A DNA stretch of 64,000 bases from Lasiodiplodia sp. COLG20 (lineage: Eukaryota; Ascomycota; Dothideomycetes; Botryosphaeriales; Botryosphaeriaceae): NCBI GenBank assembly GCA_009801085.1, contig VNWV01000001.1, positions 992,001-1,056,000 on the forward strand, written 5' to 3'. The position numbers and the translations under genes were made by a program. The notes beneath the pieces were generated by a model, which was given only the letters and a program-made list of their open reading frames with translations, was not told where the DNA came from and did no database searches. The first letter of the stretch is position 1. Every line of letters starts with the position of its first letter. Below, one piece after another: positions 44,162 to 56,566 of this stretch.

Positions 44162-47100
44162 ATCAAGGTATTTGACGAACCACGTTCTGCGAGCACCGCG
44201 CGGCTACTTCAGTTACGCACCATTGCCCCTCTGCGCAGCCTAGTAGGCTTTGACTTGTAATAGATACCAGCGAGCTCTGAGATCAGGACTGACGAGCCTC
44301 GGATCATGGAACCAAAAAATTATGGCGTTTTCGGTTGGGTGTTTATGCATAGACTAGGCTCTTCTTGCTTGCCTTTGATCATCGGCGGCCGTCATTGAGG
44401 ACTCGGACCATCATCGGCTTTTCTGTCTGATACACGGGACTGGTTTTTTCATGGCGTGGTAGTCCTGGATTCGTCAGGTTAAGAAGGGGATGGTTGATGA
44501 ACAGATTGCGGTTAATTGCTTTCTTTGAGAGTTTGCATTTTCATTCTAACGGCGATATGGATCTGGCACAGGTCGCTAATTCCTGATGCTGCTGATAGAA
44601 GCTACTTTGACATTTCTTCGAGGCCTTGCGAGTCGTTGAATGGCCAAATTCAAATGAACTCATGCCTTTCACATGCGCTGGAGAATGCGACGGTGAAATC
44701 CGTGTTGAACAGTAGATACGAACTCGTGAATCAGGAGTCGTCTCAAGCCACTGCCGTCGGCAATGGTATTAAGTACCGTGCTTTCATCTCCGTTCCCGCT
44801 GCGGGTGTGTGCGAGGCCCCAGTGAAAATTGGTGGTGGCGCCCAGAGCAATTTAATGGTCCACCCATGTATTCCTATTGTAGCAACATTTGCTTTTTTTG
44901 CGGTTGTTGTGTTTCAGACAGCCGCGGTTTCTTTTCTTTTTTCCCCCTCACTCCCAGGGATCCAGCCCCTTGAAAGTGCGCCGATATCTTGGTAGTATTC
45001 ACGATCCGTTTCACTTGAGTCGTGGGGCTAAGCGTCCGAACAAAAAAGTTTTATCGTAGATCTGCTTGCCTTACCAAATCGAGCAGCTCGCTACGGGAGA
45101 CGGTCATGGTGGTGACGACTACCCGCCCCCACCCTGTTTCGCAGTCCGGGCGGCTGGTTCCGCGCGGCTATATCGTCGTGATGCACAAGAGCACGAGCGT
45201 ACGGAGTAAGGCGGGCGGGAAAACTAGCTGGAGAATACCGAATTGTGCGCGGTGAACATCACCCACGTATATATATATATACATATAAATATATACTGAT
45301 ATATAGAGGGAAGAAGGATAGTGGCCAGTGCCCTGCTTGTTGGATTGTGCGTTCTGTGAACATCGTGTCTTTCACCATTGCACGCAGGTGACTTTTCGCC
45401 CACTGCTCTTGAGTCGAGGAGATGGCGAGCGAGACGGGGAAGGGGAATGAAAACAGAAACTCACGCCGCAGTTCATCTCCTTGGCTGAGTAGGGCAAACT
45501 ATCGTGATGCCTAACCCGGCTGCACTACGGTGTAGATCGACAAATGGGCATCGCCTATTGTGCGTGTGTGCACCTGCGATCAGATACCTTTGGCTGACGA
45601 TGACTCTTTACCTTCAGCTACGATGTGCATTCGCGCTCGGTTCGGTACGCTTTCGATACGAGCGCTTTCCCGAGGCGCGTCTATTATGAGTAAGGGACAG
45701 AGGGCGATGCGTGTGACGTGATGTGGACGGTGAGGTGGGGTGGGATGGGAGTCAGGAAGGGGGAGAAAAGAGAGGGTCCATGATGGGATTATCCCTCGGC
45801 ATTACCAGGAATACGATGTTGTGCAGCGTGTCTCCCTTCTGATGAATCGCCATCTTGTGTCAGCAAGCAGCGAATGAGCGCTGCTCTGAGAAAGACAGAA
45901 AGAGAATGTCTTGCGGGAGCAACCCACTGCCGACCATGCAGCAAGTTCACGGACCAGGGTCTAATCCCTTTCCTCTCACCCCCTTCGATTGCATCGCTGA
46001 TGGGAAGGATGATGGGCGCCGCTTCCTCCGTGATGAGTTGATGAAGGATTGTGGGATGATTGAGCACGCGCCCTTTCCGTGGATTGATTGCCTGCTGGGT
46101 CATGGGTTTGTGTGCGTGATATGTGGGTATCAATGATTTCTTTGCTGCCCTACGCCGTCTCCGGGGTACGACTGCCCGGTCCACCTTGCAGCGATGATGC
46201 CTGCCTTGGTCAGTGAGTAAGGAACGGGAAAAATGGGGGGGCAATTGTCGTTTGGCGGTGGTGGCCAAAGCGTGCCACACGCACCCACAGGGCCACTGCT
46301 CGTCTGGATGAAGCCGTAAGAGCCCACGGCGAAAAAAAAAAGTGCACGTACCTACACGCGCGCACCGCTAGCTCCGTGCGCTGGTGCCATTGTGCTCAAG
46401 CGTCACCGCCTGCCTCTGCTCCACCGCCCATGTCCCGCCGCAAGCCGGGGGGAAGGGTGGGAAGCTCGGGCTAAATTTGCCCTGTATCCAGTCAGTTGGG
46501 AAACGCATTTGCCATCCTCATCCTCCGCGCTCTCTTGTTGGACGGGGATGGCGATAGGACGACTGAACTGCAGTGGAGACACAGTAGCGGCAAACTTCAG
46601 CATTCATCACCAGCTGAACCAGAGTATCGACTCCACTCCGGCAATTGCCATTCAAGACACAGACGGGTGTGTCCGCCTCGTCTGCGTGCAATTTTCCTGT
46701 TTTTGTTTTCACTCTCTCAGCTACTCCTCTATGCTGTGATTTACCATTATTGCTGTTGCGGGGCTGCTCCCTGGTCCGCCCGCCGCCGCATCCCATACCT
46801 GATAATCCCGGAATTAGCTCACTCGGTGCGATGTACGCTCACAGACCAACAACCCACACCCGCTCTGGCGGTACATAACACCGTCACGAAAGTAGGTGCC
46901 CCAAGTGCCGCATGACATGCCGTACGTAGCACGCGAACGGACGCGAACATCGTATTGTACTTCTGTTCCAATTCGGGATCACCCGTGGGGCGTGGACGGA
47001 GAAAAGCAGAGCAGGCGACGGAGGCGGCGGCAATACTCGTGCACTCCTCAGGACCGTCGGTGCGCGCGTATCATACAACTCGTGTCTCCTGTTCTGCGTT

Positions 47101-50100
47101 CGTGAACCCGAGGATAAGGTAGAGGGTGGTCGGTGAGTTGTGTTCCAGGAGCTGTCTTCAGCTGAAGGGCTGATGAGGCGCTCGGCGTTGCGTGCGCTGT
47201 CCGTGTGCGCTCTCTCCCGCAGGGACGACGGAGAAATGGAATGGAGCGTTCGGCGGGTGGGCGACGATCCGCTAGGGGAGTACGTCCGTACACGTGGGAC
47301 GAAGCTGATCATCTTCCTTTTGCTTTTTCCTCTCCTTCCCTTTTCTGTTTTTTCCCTTTTAACATTTCGCTTATCACTTCTTTCTCGTGCGAGATTCGAT
47401 GCTCCTCATCTTGTAGCTATTGTACCGAGGGCCCTTTCGCGGCCGCAATTCCGCAGGGCCCGCAGTGACTGAGGGAATGTGGAGATACGGAGTAAGCGAG
47501 GTGGGCGGGTTTCCCTTGGATGATCGACACGACAAAAAGATCATCGTCAGGCGTGCGGCGAGGTTGCGCCTGGGACAGCAAATCCTTTCTGCTCCCTCTG
47601 CTCCCGGTGTGCAATGGGGAAGTCGTCGCGAATGCGAAGAGGACAAGTGGTGCGCGGAAAGAAAAGGTTACGTAGCGGCGGGGACGGTGCATCTGCAAGC
47701 CACCCATCGATCTATCGGACCGTCGACTTAGTGCGTTGATGGGCGATTGGGATCATTGCTATGGTCCCTGCGAACGATGCATGACAACGCTTTCTCCGTC
47801 TGCTCTCCTGTCGCTGCTGCATGTCACTGGGCTGGCGAATGGAGCCGGTGGTTCCGCTGTTCAAGAGTCGTTCCAAGTCATGCGCAGAAATGGTGACAGG
47901 GACCAGAGGACCGCGGAGAGTCGGCTGCTCTGCCAACGCTGGGAACGCAGACCTGGAAACCGGCGGTCGTGGCTTCCAATAGACTCTGCACTCGATAAGA
48001 AACGGGTGACGAGAGCTGATTGCATGAAGTTTACCAATTGGCTTCGGTTGCTCACATCAGACGGGGTGTGCTTCCACTCAATCCTCTCCGGCGCCCGCTC
48101 CGACCAATGAGGGGCCGGAATGCTCGAGAGTACTGGTACTTGGAGCATCATCACTGGCCACATCAGGTAGGTCTGACAAGGTGAACTCGGAGAGAGGGCG
48201 GAAGTCCAGAACGCTGCAGGCTCTGTGCGCATGCATGCGTGGCATGGGTTGCAACGGTGGGTGAGGCCGTTTACTTGCTTGCATGTCCAGCATGCGTCAG
48301 GGATGTCACTTGATCGTTGCAGGATCGCGCGGTTGGAAATGTAGGAAAATACTGTAGGCTAAAGAGGTTGTGTATGCTTCCCGGAATGCGTTGCTGGTGT
48401 ATAGCGGGGATCTTGACTCAGCAGGCAATAAATGCGGGAGCGCGCGTCCAGGGACTGCAGCACAGTATACAGATACAACAACCGGGGCGGCGGTGATTGG
48501 CCGGCAGCCTCTATTGTTGGCAAGGCGCAAAGACCTTGGAAGGGGAGAAGATAAGCGAGCAGTCGTCTCTCCGATACGAGCCATGCTCCAGCGGTTGGCA
48601 AAGCAGTCGGGTCCCATGCTGCTCTCCGCTGGACCTCAGCGCGCCATGGTGGGGGCCGGAATAGTGCATTTTGGCGGGATAGCCAGATTCGAGCAAGCCG
48701 GACGTCTAAATCGAATGCCTCGTAGGGACGCAGCCGCAGCAGGACCCTGTCGAGCGTCCGAGTCAGCCCGCGCATATCGCTGCTGTCCGCCCGTCCCTTG
48801 CTCCACTGGCTGCCAGCCTGCCGCCGCTGTCCGCTCGTTTGCTCCCGCCCACCAAGGCCACAAGCTCCCGCCTCCCTGCCCACCGACCTGCCTATCTGCG
48901 CCGCAAGCACGGGGGCTGAGGATGCCCATGTCGGAACGCAGGAGATCATCCCACCGCTGTGGTAACCAGCGCTCGTCAGGCATCAGGGCAGCAGGCCGGG
49001 CGTGCGGCGCACCCGCATCCTGTACCTTTCGCGCCTGCAGACGACACATCACATTTGCCCATTGTCTCCCCCTCTCCCCCGTGAATCTGCCCGGGCAAAA
49101 TGGAAATGCGCGGTGAGCCATGGACGTCCTGACCGGTCTGCTGCACTTCGGGTGGCTGTTCCTCCCTCTGCATGTCCGCTCCTCTGCGCGTCACGTTCTG
49201 CTCGCTGCGGCCACACGGATGCTTGCCCAAGCCAATCGACGCCCGTCCCGCCCTCGGCCACGAGACGTCGGCGCTATTCTCGTCCAGCATTCGGACCATC
49301 TCGCGCACGCAGCCCCGTGGAATTTTGCCGAAGGCGCAGAGGAAAGGGGCGCGTGTGGGAAGATCACCATCAACCAGCTGCGGTTGCATCTGCAATGATG
49401 TGGCTCCGCGGTTCGCGGGCGGCCTTGTACAGAGCCACCGGGATCTCCAGCGCTATCGCCAGCCTGATCAGATTCGCGTCCGGCAAGACCCTGGTTTACT
49501 GCGGAGGAGGCGAGTCGTCTTGCCGCCGGCGACTGACCGACCGACGCCGCCGGGTGCAGCGCCCAGCAAGCTCGGACGCCGCCCAGCGCAGTGTTTGCGT
49601 GTGCGCGGTGCGTGTCCTGGATGTGGCAGAAGGCGGTGACAGCCGCGCAGCCGAGCAGCGATGGGCGGCGGCGCAGGCCAGCACCGAACGGGGTGATTCG
49701 CGGTTGACGATTCACCATCCCAGACCCCCGTCGCCCGGCCACACTTCTGCCCGGCAGTATTTCGAAGGAATGTCGAGGATCAGGCCCGGGCGCAGGGCGC
49801 AATCAGGAAGCTCCAGCATCACCAGGACGAGCAGCGCGACTGGCTGCTGGAGGGATCCGCAGGCAGAGATGCGACTTCAGGGAAGCGGCTAAGGATCTTA
49901 GTCATGGGCCTTATTTCAATATCACCGCACAGCGCAGCGCACACGCTCCCAATATTGTGTGGGGAAACGCCAGGTCCTCTGGTGTCCACGGCGCGCAGCT
50001 GATGCTGGGGCGAGCCGAGGCATCGCGGACGGTCTGTGTGTCGTGAGCTCGCATGGCATCGAGGCGCGCACGGCACAACATGCGTTGCAAGCACGGACGT

Positions 50101-53100
50101 GGTGCGATCCACCGTGAAGCTTCCATGACCTGACGCGCAGAGCCTCGTTTCCCGTTTCTCTTGCCTTTCTCGTGAGCCTTCAAGGGAGTCCAGACACGTC
50201 CCGTTTCGACTGCCAGGAGCGAACAGGGGCGCGGCGTGCGTCCTCGTCTCTGCCCACGGTGCACTGAGTGCCCACGAACGCCGCAGGAAGGGCGATAAGG
50301 CGTGCTGGGGCCAGCCGGCCGTGAAGATTCGACGGGCTGAGGCATCCATGGATCGCGAAGTAGATCTGCAGGCGAAGCTTTGGGAAAAAACGGGCTCGAG
50401 AGGCAACGACGGAAGCCAATGAACGCAAGTGAAGATCGGCCAATGACCAGCTGGACGATCGGCGCGGGCAGAGCAGGCGGGCAACGCAGTCGCGCGGGCT
50501 GAAAGTGCGTCACGACTGGGGAACCCGCTCGAGTCAGGGGCACGAGGCTGTGCAGGGCGCGAGTCTCGGCCTCTCCTCATCTGGATCGCAGCCATGGTTG
50601 AGGTCAATTTGCGTGAGATCGGATGACGGGGCCGGCAGCAACAGCATCGCAGCAGCCTCAGGAGGAATGCCCGTGACGGGGCCATAATTTGTCACTGGAG
50701 CCAGAGAATGCCTGGCCTTGGCGGGCGGTGTTGGGGCATCGGAGCCCGGAGGCTCGCCAGACGCCACAGAAGAGGCAAGCGCATGCGCGTCGTGACGTGC
50801 CTCGCGTCGGCGGCCACCGCGCTGCTGTCAGTTGGCCGTCGACGAAGCCGGCTGCGCGGGGCAGAACGGGCGACGCTGACCGGCGACGGCGGCGGGAGAG
50901 CGGCGGCGGCACTCGTTCGACATGGCTTCTCGAATGGACGGGCAGCGCGCACACATCGCCGCCCTCGAGACACTCGCAAGCGGCCGGCGCCGAAGAATCG
51001 GGTCTGATCCGCCCATGCAAACGGGCCAAGGGATGCTCGCCGGCTGCAGCAGCGTCTCATTTCTCCTGACGCTGCCAAATGACTCCTTGGTGACCCGCTC
51101 GTGTCGGGCATTCTTTCAGCGTTCCCGTAGCGGCCGCTCGCCGCGGCCAGGCGAGCAGCGAGCGTGCGGTGGCAGAACCCCATACGGAGATGGAGATCGT
51201 AATCACAGCGCGCATTCCACTCGCCTACGCCCAACAGCGCAAGGTGCCCGCCTGCAAGCAGCAGCCTGCGGCGGAGCTACCCCCGCCTGGCGCTAGAGCT
51301 GATGAGGCGCACCCTCTCGCGATGCGCGCTTTTGCAGCTGTGGCAGTGGCAGATGCGCCTCCGAGGACGCCTCTCCGCGCGCTGCCAGTCGCCGGCGCGC
51401 CGCCGCGCCGATTTTGCCTGCCCGACCGCCCCTCCCACGCCGCGCGTATCCTTGCCGCTCGCGGGACTCGTATACTTGGCGGAGAGAACAGATGTAACGT
51501 GGTTGGCAAATTACAAATGCAGCAAAGGGGGGGCGTGAGCCCAATAGGGTCGACACTTTTGATACGCGAGCTGCGATCGCCGTCGTCATCCGTCTGTGCG
51601 CGTGGAGGGTTGGAGCAGTGGCAGCAGAAACACGCTGGAATCGGAGCTCGGTGACGATGAGACAGCGCAGGTGGCCAGCGCGCCGCGGGGATGCCGCTGC
51701 TTCCATGGCGGCGGGCGCGCGAGAGTCGGTGAGGGCAGCGCGGCGCGGTGTTGTGTCGGAATTTGCTGCGGAGAGGAGTGCGTCGAGCAGGCAGCGCCCA
51801 GCAACACGCCCAGAATGCGCGCTCCACTGCGGCGGGCATTCGATATTTTGCAGTGTTTCTGCCCGCCAGAGGCCAATATTGCGGCAGGGCTCCCCCCGGG
51901 CAGGCGGCCTGAGCAGCTCTCGCATGCGCATCTCGGCGCCCTTTGCGCTCGCTGGCTGCTCAGCCTCAATCCGCATCTCTCGCGCATCGTGCTGCCGTCA
52001 CGCCCTGACGCAGACGCAGACAAGCCTTTTGCTAGGCCGGTGTGGGCTTGGCGCGCGACCCCAATATCCGCGTGCTCGTCTCGCGCTAGCCCGCAGGTGT
52101 GCTTGATTCGACGCACACCAACCTCCACCTCAGCCAGGCCACTTTTGCCACCATCCCGACTCCGTCGCTAGCCCATCGCGAATCTCGCACCGCCGCGCGC
52201 CATCCCCTCCGCTGCCGTCATACCAGATCACCGCGTGCGTGCAACACGTGTGACGCGCGCCCACAGTGCCCGCCGTTGGAGCTGCGCGCGTCGTCGTCCG
52301 CCGGCAGCAGCACCGTCGCCCGCGACCGACCGCAGTCCAGCACGACGGAGCGGTGACCGCGCCCGCAGCGCCCGCCTCCGGCTCTACGCAGGCACCGCAG
52401 CAGGCGAGCACGGCGGCGGCGGCAGAGCGCCAGAACGCACGCCCTCCGCGGCCTGCCCCCCCGACCAGCACCACCCCCGGGAGCGTCGGCGCATGCACAC
52501 ACAGGATCTGCACACGGTCAGGCACTCGCAGCCGCGGCATTTGCTCATCAGTCAGCGAGCTGGGAAGGCCCCGCGGACTAGATTGCGCAAAGTGTGGTCG
52601 ACGCAAAGTCTATTTACCTTGCTGACCCGTGGAAGGGCCGACTAAGGCAGCGCCGGTCCGGTCGCTCTCACTGGGCAGTCTGGGCCGCCCGCGTCCAGGG
52701 CTCTTCACCGTGGTTTCATACGTGGTAGCGCTACGGCCGCTCTTAACCCGCCTGGGTACCGAGGTCCTCGCGCCTTTCCACTTTTCCCTCGCCCGGCTCC
52801 CAAGCACAGCCTAGTCCGCCGTCCGTCCGTCCCAAAGCTCAGAGCGAATCCTTCCGTCGACACGGCTGGGACCAGCGCCGTCGAGGGGATCTCCAGCGAC
52901 TCGGCGTCATTACCTCACAGCTTAAGCTAAGGCTAGACCTGCAATTGGCGCCGCAATCTTCACAGGGCACACGCCACGCTCCCACCGTGCCCAAACACCA
53001 ACCCCTACCTGCCGCTAGCCGGCCTCAGCTACCTCCATCTTGTTTGATATTCTCCAGCGCACCATCATCCGGCATCCGTGCGACTGCACGTCGCACTTGC

Positions 53101-53471
53101 ACCTTCGACGGCGCGCGCTACCACGCTACCAAGAGCGAACATCCACGGTCAGCACAGCGCTCCAGCCAGGCTACCGATCAAGCGCCCGCCCACCCAAGCC
53201 CCGTGCGCAAATCTTGGTCTTGTGGGCTTCCGGAGCGAATCTGCCGAAAAGTGCGCGCCCAATCTTCCTCAGCTAGCCTGACTTGAAAGAGACCGGCCTG
53301 CGCATCACCCGCACCTAAGTCGCACGCTATCGTGCTTGTCGACTCCCACCGCCCACGGCCTTCTAGTCAGCTGTTTGGATCCCAGCCTCGGTCCGCACGG
53401 TCTTTCTACCTCCTGCTGGTCGATACCACCGGCGGCGAATCATCCGCGAACGCTTGCCAATTAAGCGTGAC
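44162..53471. other. 9.3-kb gene-free region upstream of con7
   Basis: I see no supportable gene, RNA or transposon over 9.3 kb, although the rest of the window averages one gene per about 3 kb. The first part holds the dbp2 3' flank. Open frames, some of 150-300 codons, occur on both strands at 48.3-52.6 kb, but they overlap each other, are Arg/Ala/Ser/Pro-rich and lack motifs. The last 700 bp (about 52.8-53.47 kb) is C-rich and lacks a long frame, as expected for a con7 5' leader. The region probably houses con7 regulatory DNA, a long 5' leader with introns, or non-coding transcripts; which one cannot be told. Confidence 0.55.
45268..45306. repeat. AT-rich (TA)n microsatellite
   Basis: A run of TA/CA/AA dinucleotides centred on TATATATATATACATATAAA, inside otherwise GC-rich non-coding DNA. 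Confidence 0.8.
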
Positions 53472-55157
53472 ATGTCCGCGAGCTACCCTTCTCCTCACCC
53501 AGCACCCGAAAGCCCTCTCTCGCCTAGTCAAAAGCTTGCCCTGCACCTCAACGGACACGCGCAGTCTATGGACGGTAGACAAAACGACTACTCGCAGCCA
53601 GGTTTGAACTCGCCCTATCCATTCTCCACTTCAGAACCTCAGTCTGAAGGTTCTTCCGCAGATCAAGCATCTGCTGCGCAATATCCTGCGGCCTCCGATC
53701 CTCGCTCCGCCAACTTCTCTTCTTCTGCCACTCCCACCTCCGAGTACGGCATCAATCCTTCCTCCGCGCGTTCAGGCTCCTTCCCGGATTACGTTCAACG
53801 AGGACACTACCCGCCAGCTGGTCAGCCGCCGCAAGCAGGAAATATGGCGCAAGCAACAAGTCCGTCCATGCCTCTGCCAGATGGCAATGCCAACAACAAC
53901 GCGCAAAGCAACAAGTCTGACCCCGAAGTACCTATAGATCCTTCGATAGCCGCGGCCGCGTCTCCTACCTACCCTCCTCACGGTCAATATTCTCCCTACC
54001 CGCCACAGCACGAGATGTCCCACTACGGTGCGCACCCGGCGCCCGTCTACGGACGTCCCGATCAGTGGGGTTCTCACTACCCCGGCATGTACGGACACGC
54101 GCCCGTCACCACGGGCCCTCCGGCACCGTCAATGGTCTCGCCGGTGCAGCGCCCGCCAACGGTAAGCAGCGCGCGCCCCACCTCGCGGACAGCCCCTCTT
54201 GTGCTAACGCGGCAATGTTGCAGGGCGGCCACCCCCTCTCTACCGTTTACTCTTTCGTGCCGATTCCGGGCGCGCAGCAACATAAGCGTCCGCGTAGGCG
54301 TTACGAAGAAATCGAGCGCATGTATAAATGTGGTTGGAATGGGTGTGAAAAGGCATATGGAACGCTTAACCACCTTAACGCGCACGTCACGATGCAATCG
54401 CACGGTCAAAAGCGCACGCCAGAAGGTACGTGGAGCCGGTTCCCCCCCATTAGCTGCAATGGCCGGTGTAGCGCGCGATCGACCCCAGGTTTATTTCCGG
54501 CGCGCGTTTGGTGTTGCGAACTATTTTGGCGGTTCCCGCTCGGTCGGAGACCCTCGACTTGGTGGCCGGAAACTAGTACAAGACTACCCATGCCCTGTCT
54601 AGCTTCAACACCAAACACACCATGCAGGCACTAGTGTTTAAATATGACGCCAACTAACATTACTCGCAACAGAGTTTAAGGAAATCCGCAAGGAATGGAA
54701 GGCCAAGAAGAAGGAGGAGGAGGCTCAACGCAAAGCCGAGGAGGAACGTCAACGCCAGGCGGAACAGCAGCGCCAGGCACAGAACAACGAAGCCAACAAC
54801 AGCAACCCTGAGACGCCTATTTACGGCCAGCCTCGTGCCATGGCCCAGCCCGTGCAGATGGGTGGTCCCCAGCTTCCTCCTATAGGCTACGCTCCTGCGG
54901 CAAGTGGTCAGGCGCCAGCGCAGTATGGCACGCAGAGTCCTAGCGCTATTGGAGAGATGGCTCAGTATGCCGCCGCCAACCCACAGATGTACCCGAGCAG
55001 TGCGTCTAATGCGAGTAGCAGCTACCCACAGTCGCCCTACACGCAAGGCCAGACCATGTACCAACAGCGTGCGTCTTATCCGCCTGTTTAAGAAGCTGGT
55101 TTGCGCATACTGATGTCTTCAGCAGCCGCGGATAACGGATCGAACTTCCAGCAGTAG
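53472..55157 (+). CDS. con7: Con7-type C2H2 zinc-finger transcription factor
   Basis: Exons 53472-54161, 54224-54425, 54673-55068 and 55123-55157, 440 aa. Con7 is a nuclear regulator of conidium shape and infection development in Magnaporthe and is needed for normal growth in other filamentous ascomycetes. Residues 1-230 are low-complexity (Ser/Pro/Gln/Asn). The conserved core is STVYSFVPIPGAQQHKRPRRRYEEIERMYKCGWNGCEKAYGTLNHLNAHVTMQSHGQKRTPEEFKEIRKEWK, one C2H2 finger (C-x4-C...H-x5-H) with basic flanks; quoted pieces: YKCGWNGCEKAYGTLNHLNAH. A charged coiled coil of Glu/Arg/Gln follows (EEEAQRKAEEERQRQAEQQR), then a Gln/Ser/Tyr-rich tail. The last 54-nt intron has a GTGCGT donor, CTGAT branch and TTCAG acceptor; retention gives a different end (RASYPPV at 55091). 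Intron 2 is 247 nt. The ATG follows an in-frame TTG only. Confidence 0.92.
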
Positions 55158-55948
55158 ACACTTCACTCTTCGCGTTTTGCACACTTTCGGTACCCCCCCA
55201 AGTCGTCTTGATTCCTCACAGTCCGGTTTTTCGTCACGACATCCAGCATGGTTGCATCTGCGTTCAGGTTTTTCGACATGCATTTTCACGGGGGCGGCTA
55301 AATTTCTTCGGGGGTGTTTGCGGTCACAAGCAAAGGATACGATAATCACGACTTGATGGTCGCGCCAGAGGTCTTTGGTCGACGACTAGCCTATCATTTT
55401 ACATGGAAGACCTGTTGCACCAGAGCGCGGTGGTGTCAACGAAAAGAAGACGGCGTTGCCTTTTGGGTCGTGCTCTTTTAGGAGTCAGGCGGCGGCGGCA
55501 GAACCTCTCACATTTGCTATCCTCAGCATCAAGATCATGTGGGACGGCGGCCAACGTGCGGGTTTCCTCAAAAGTTTCGGCTGCATCAATTATCGATTCA
55601 GGAGCTTCTAGAGACATGCATTCAAACCCGGCGCATCTGAAACAATTCGTCGCTGCTCATCGTTTGGTCATGGGATTAATGCAGGAGGTAAGCGAGGGTA
55701 CAGGAAGGATATGCTGGAGGGAAAAGCGCAAGTCCCTGGAAGAAAGCACCTTGGCTGCAAATGCCCGTCGTCCTGTCGCTCTGGCGCACGCGCGATCTGT
55801 TCAGAACTATTCTTTTCAATACTGTTTTTTCTTTATTTTTTATCGCAGGCGTCTTCATCTCCTTGTGTGTGGCTTCAGGGCGACGTTTGGTAGGCACGGG
55901 AAAACCTAGGGCATGTAAATTTGTAGCTCTTTCATTTGCGGAGCCTGT

Positions 55949-55970
55949 GCAGCAGCAGCAGCAGCAGCAG
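55949..55970. repeat. CAG microsatellite
   Basis: Seven consecutive CAG units on the plus strand, in the non-coding region after con7. Confidence 0.85.
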
Positions 55971-56515
55971 TCGTCCCTCCTCCCATAACAATGCTGTTTC
56001 TGTGTAACAACGGTAGACGTGGCGCACAATATCGTGTACCTACAATTCCCCAGAAGCCCTGTCAGGTTCCAAGGCCGTATTGCTTGCCGCAACAGATTCC
56101 GAGATGCGGGATCGAGGAGCAAAATGCGATGTATCACATAAACCAGGATGCGAGTGGGCAGCAAGCATTACGATGGCCGCCGCATGTGGGTATGGAGGGG
56201 GGGCGCCACGCCTGCGTCGCAACACGACGGCACTTCCGGGAACGGGGTTCTGGCAGAGAAAAATTGGGCGGCAGGACCGAGAACACGTTCGAAGATTGAT
56301 CGACTGATGATTCGCGAGCGTCGACTTGTCATGCAAAAGAAATCCCTTCCACCCGGTCCCTAACTTCTCCTTCTCTCCCTCTCAGCCATCATGGAAGGCG
56401 AGAGTAGAATGCGATGGCTACATCTTAAGACTACAACGCGGTCTGGGTACCGTTTCTCGTCTGCAGCAAAAGCGCGTGTGCGTCAGTCAGTCGTCGTCGT
56501 CGCCCGTACTCCGCC

Positions 56516-56566
56516 TGCATGCATGCATGCATCATGCAGGCGTGCGTGCATGCGTGCGTGCGCCCG
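56516..56566. repeat. GCAT/GCGT tetranucleotide repeat
   Basis: Tandem GCAT units run into GCGT units with small interruptions. The sequence is largely self-complementary and could form a hairpin or cruciform. Non-coding surroundings. Confidence 0.75.

Noticed and set aside
48359..52645. Many overlapping open frames of 150-300 codons on both strands upstream of con7
   Set aside because: Several occupy the same bases in different frames and strands, all are Arg/Ala/Ser/Pro-rich, and none has a motif or supported introns. This is the pattern of high-GC non-coding DNA.
55949..56566. CRISPR-like or tandem-repeat gene array
   Set aside because: Simple tri- and tetranucleotide repeats without spacers; the organism is a fungus.
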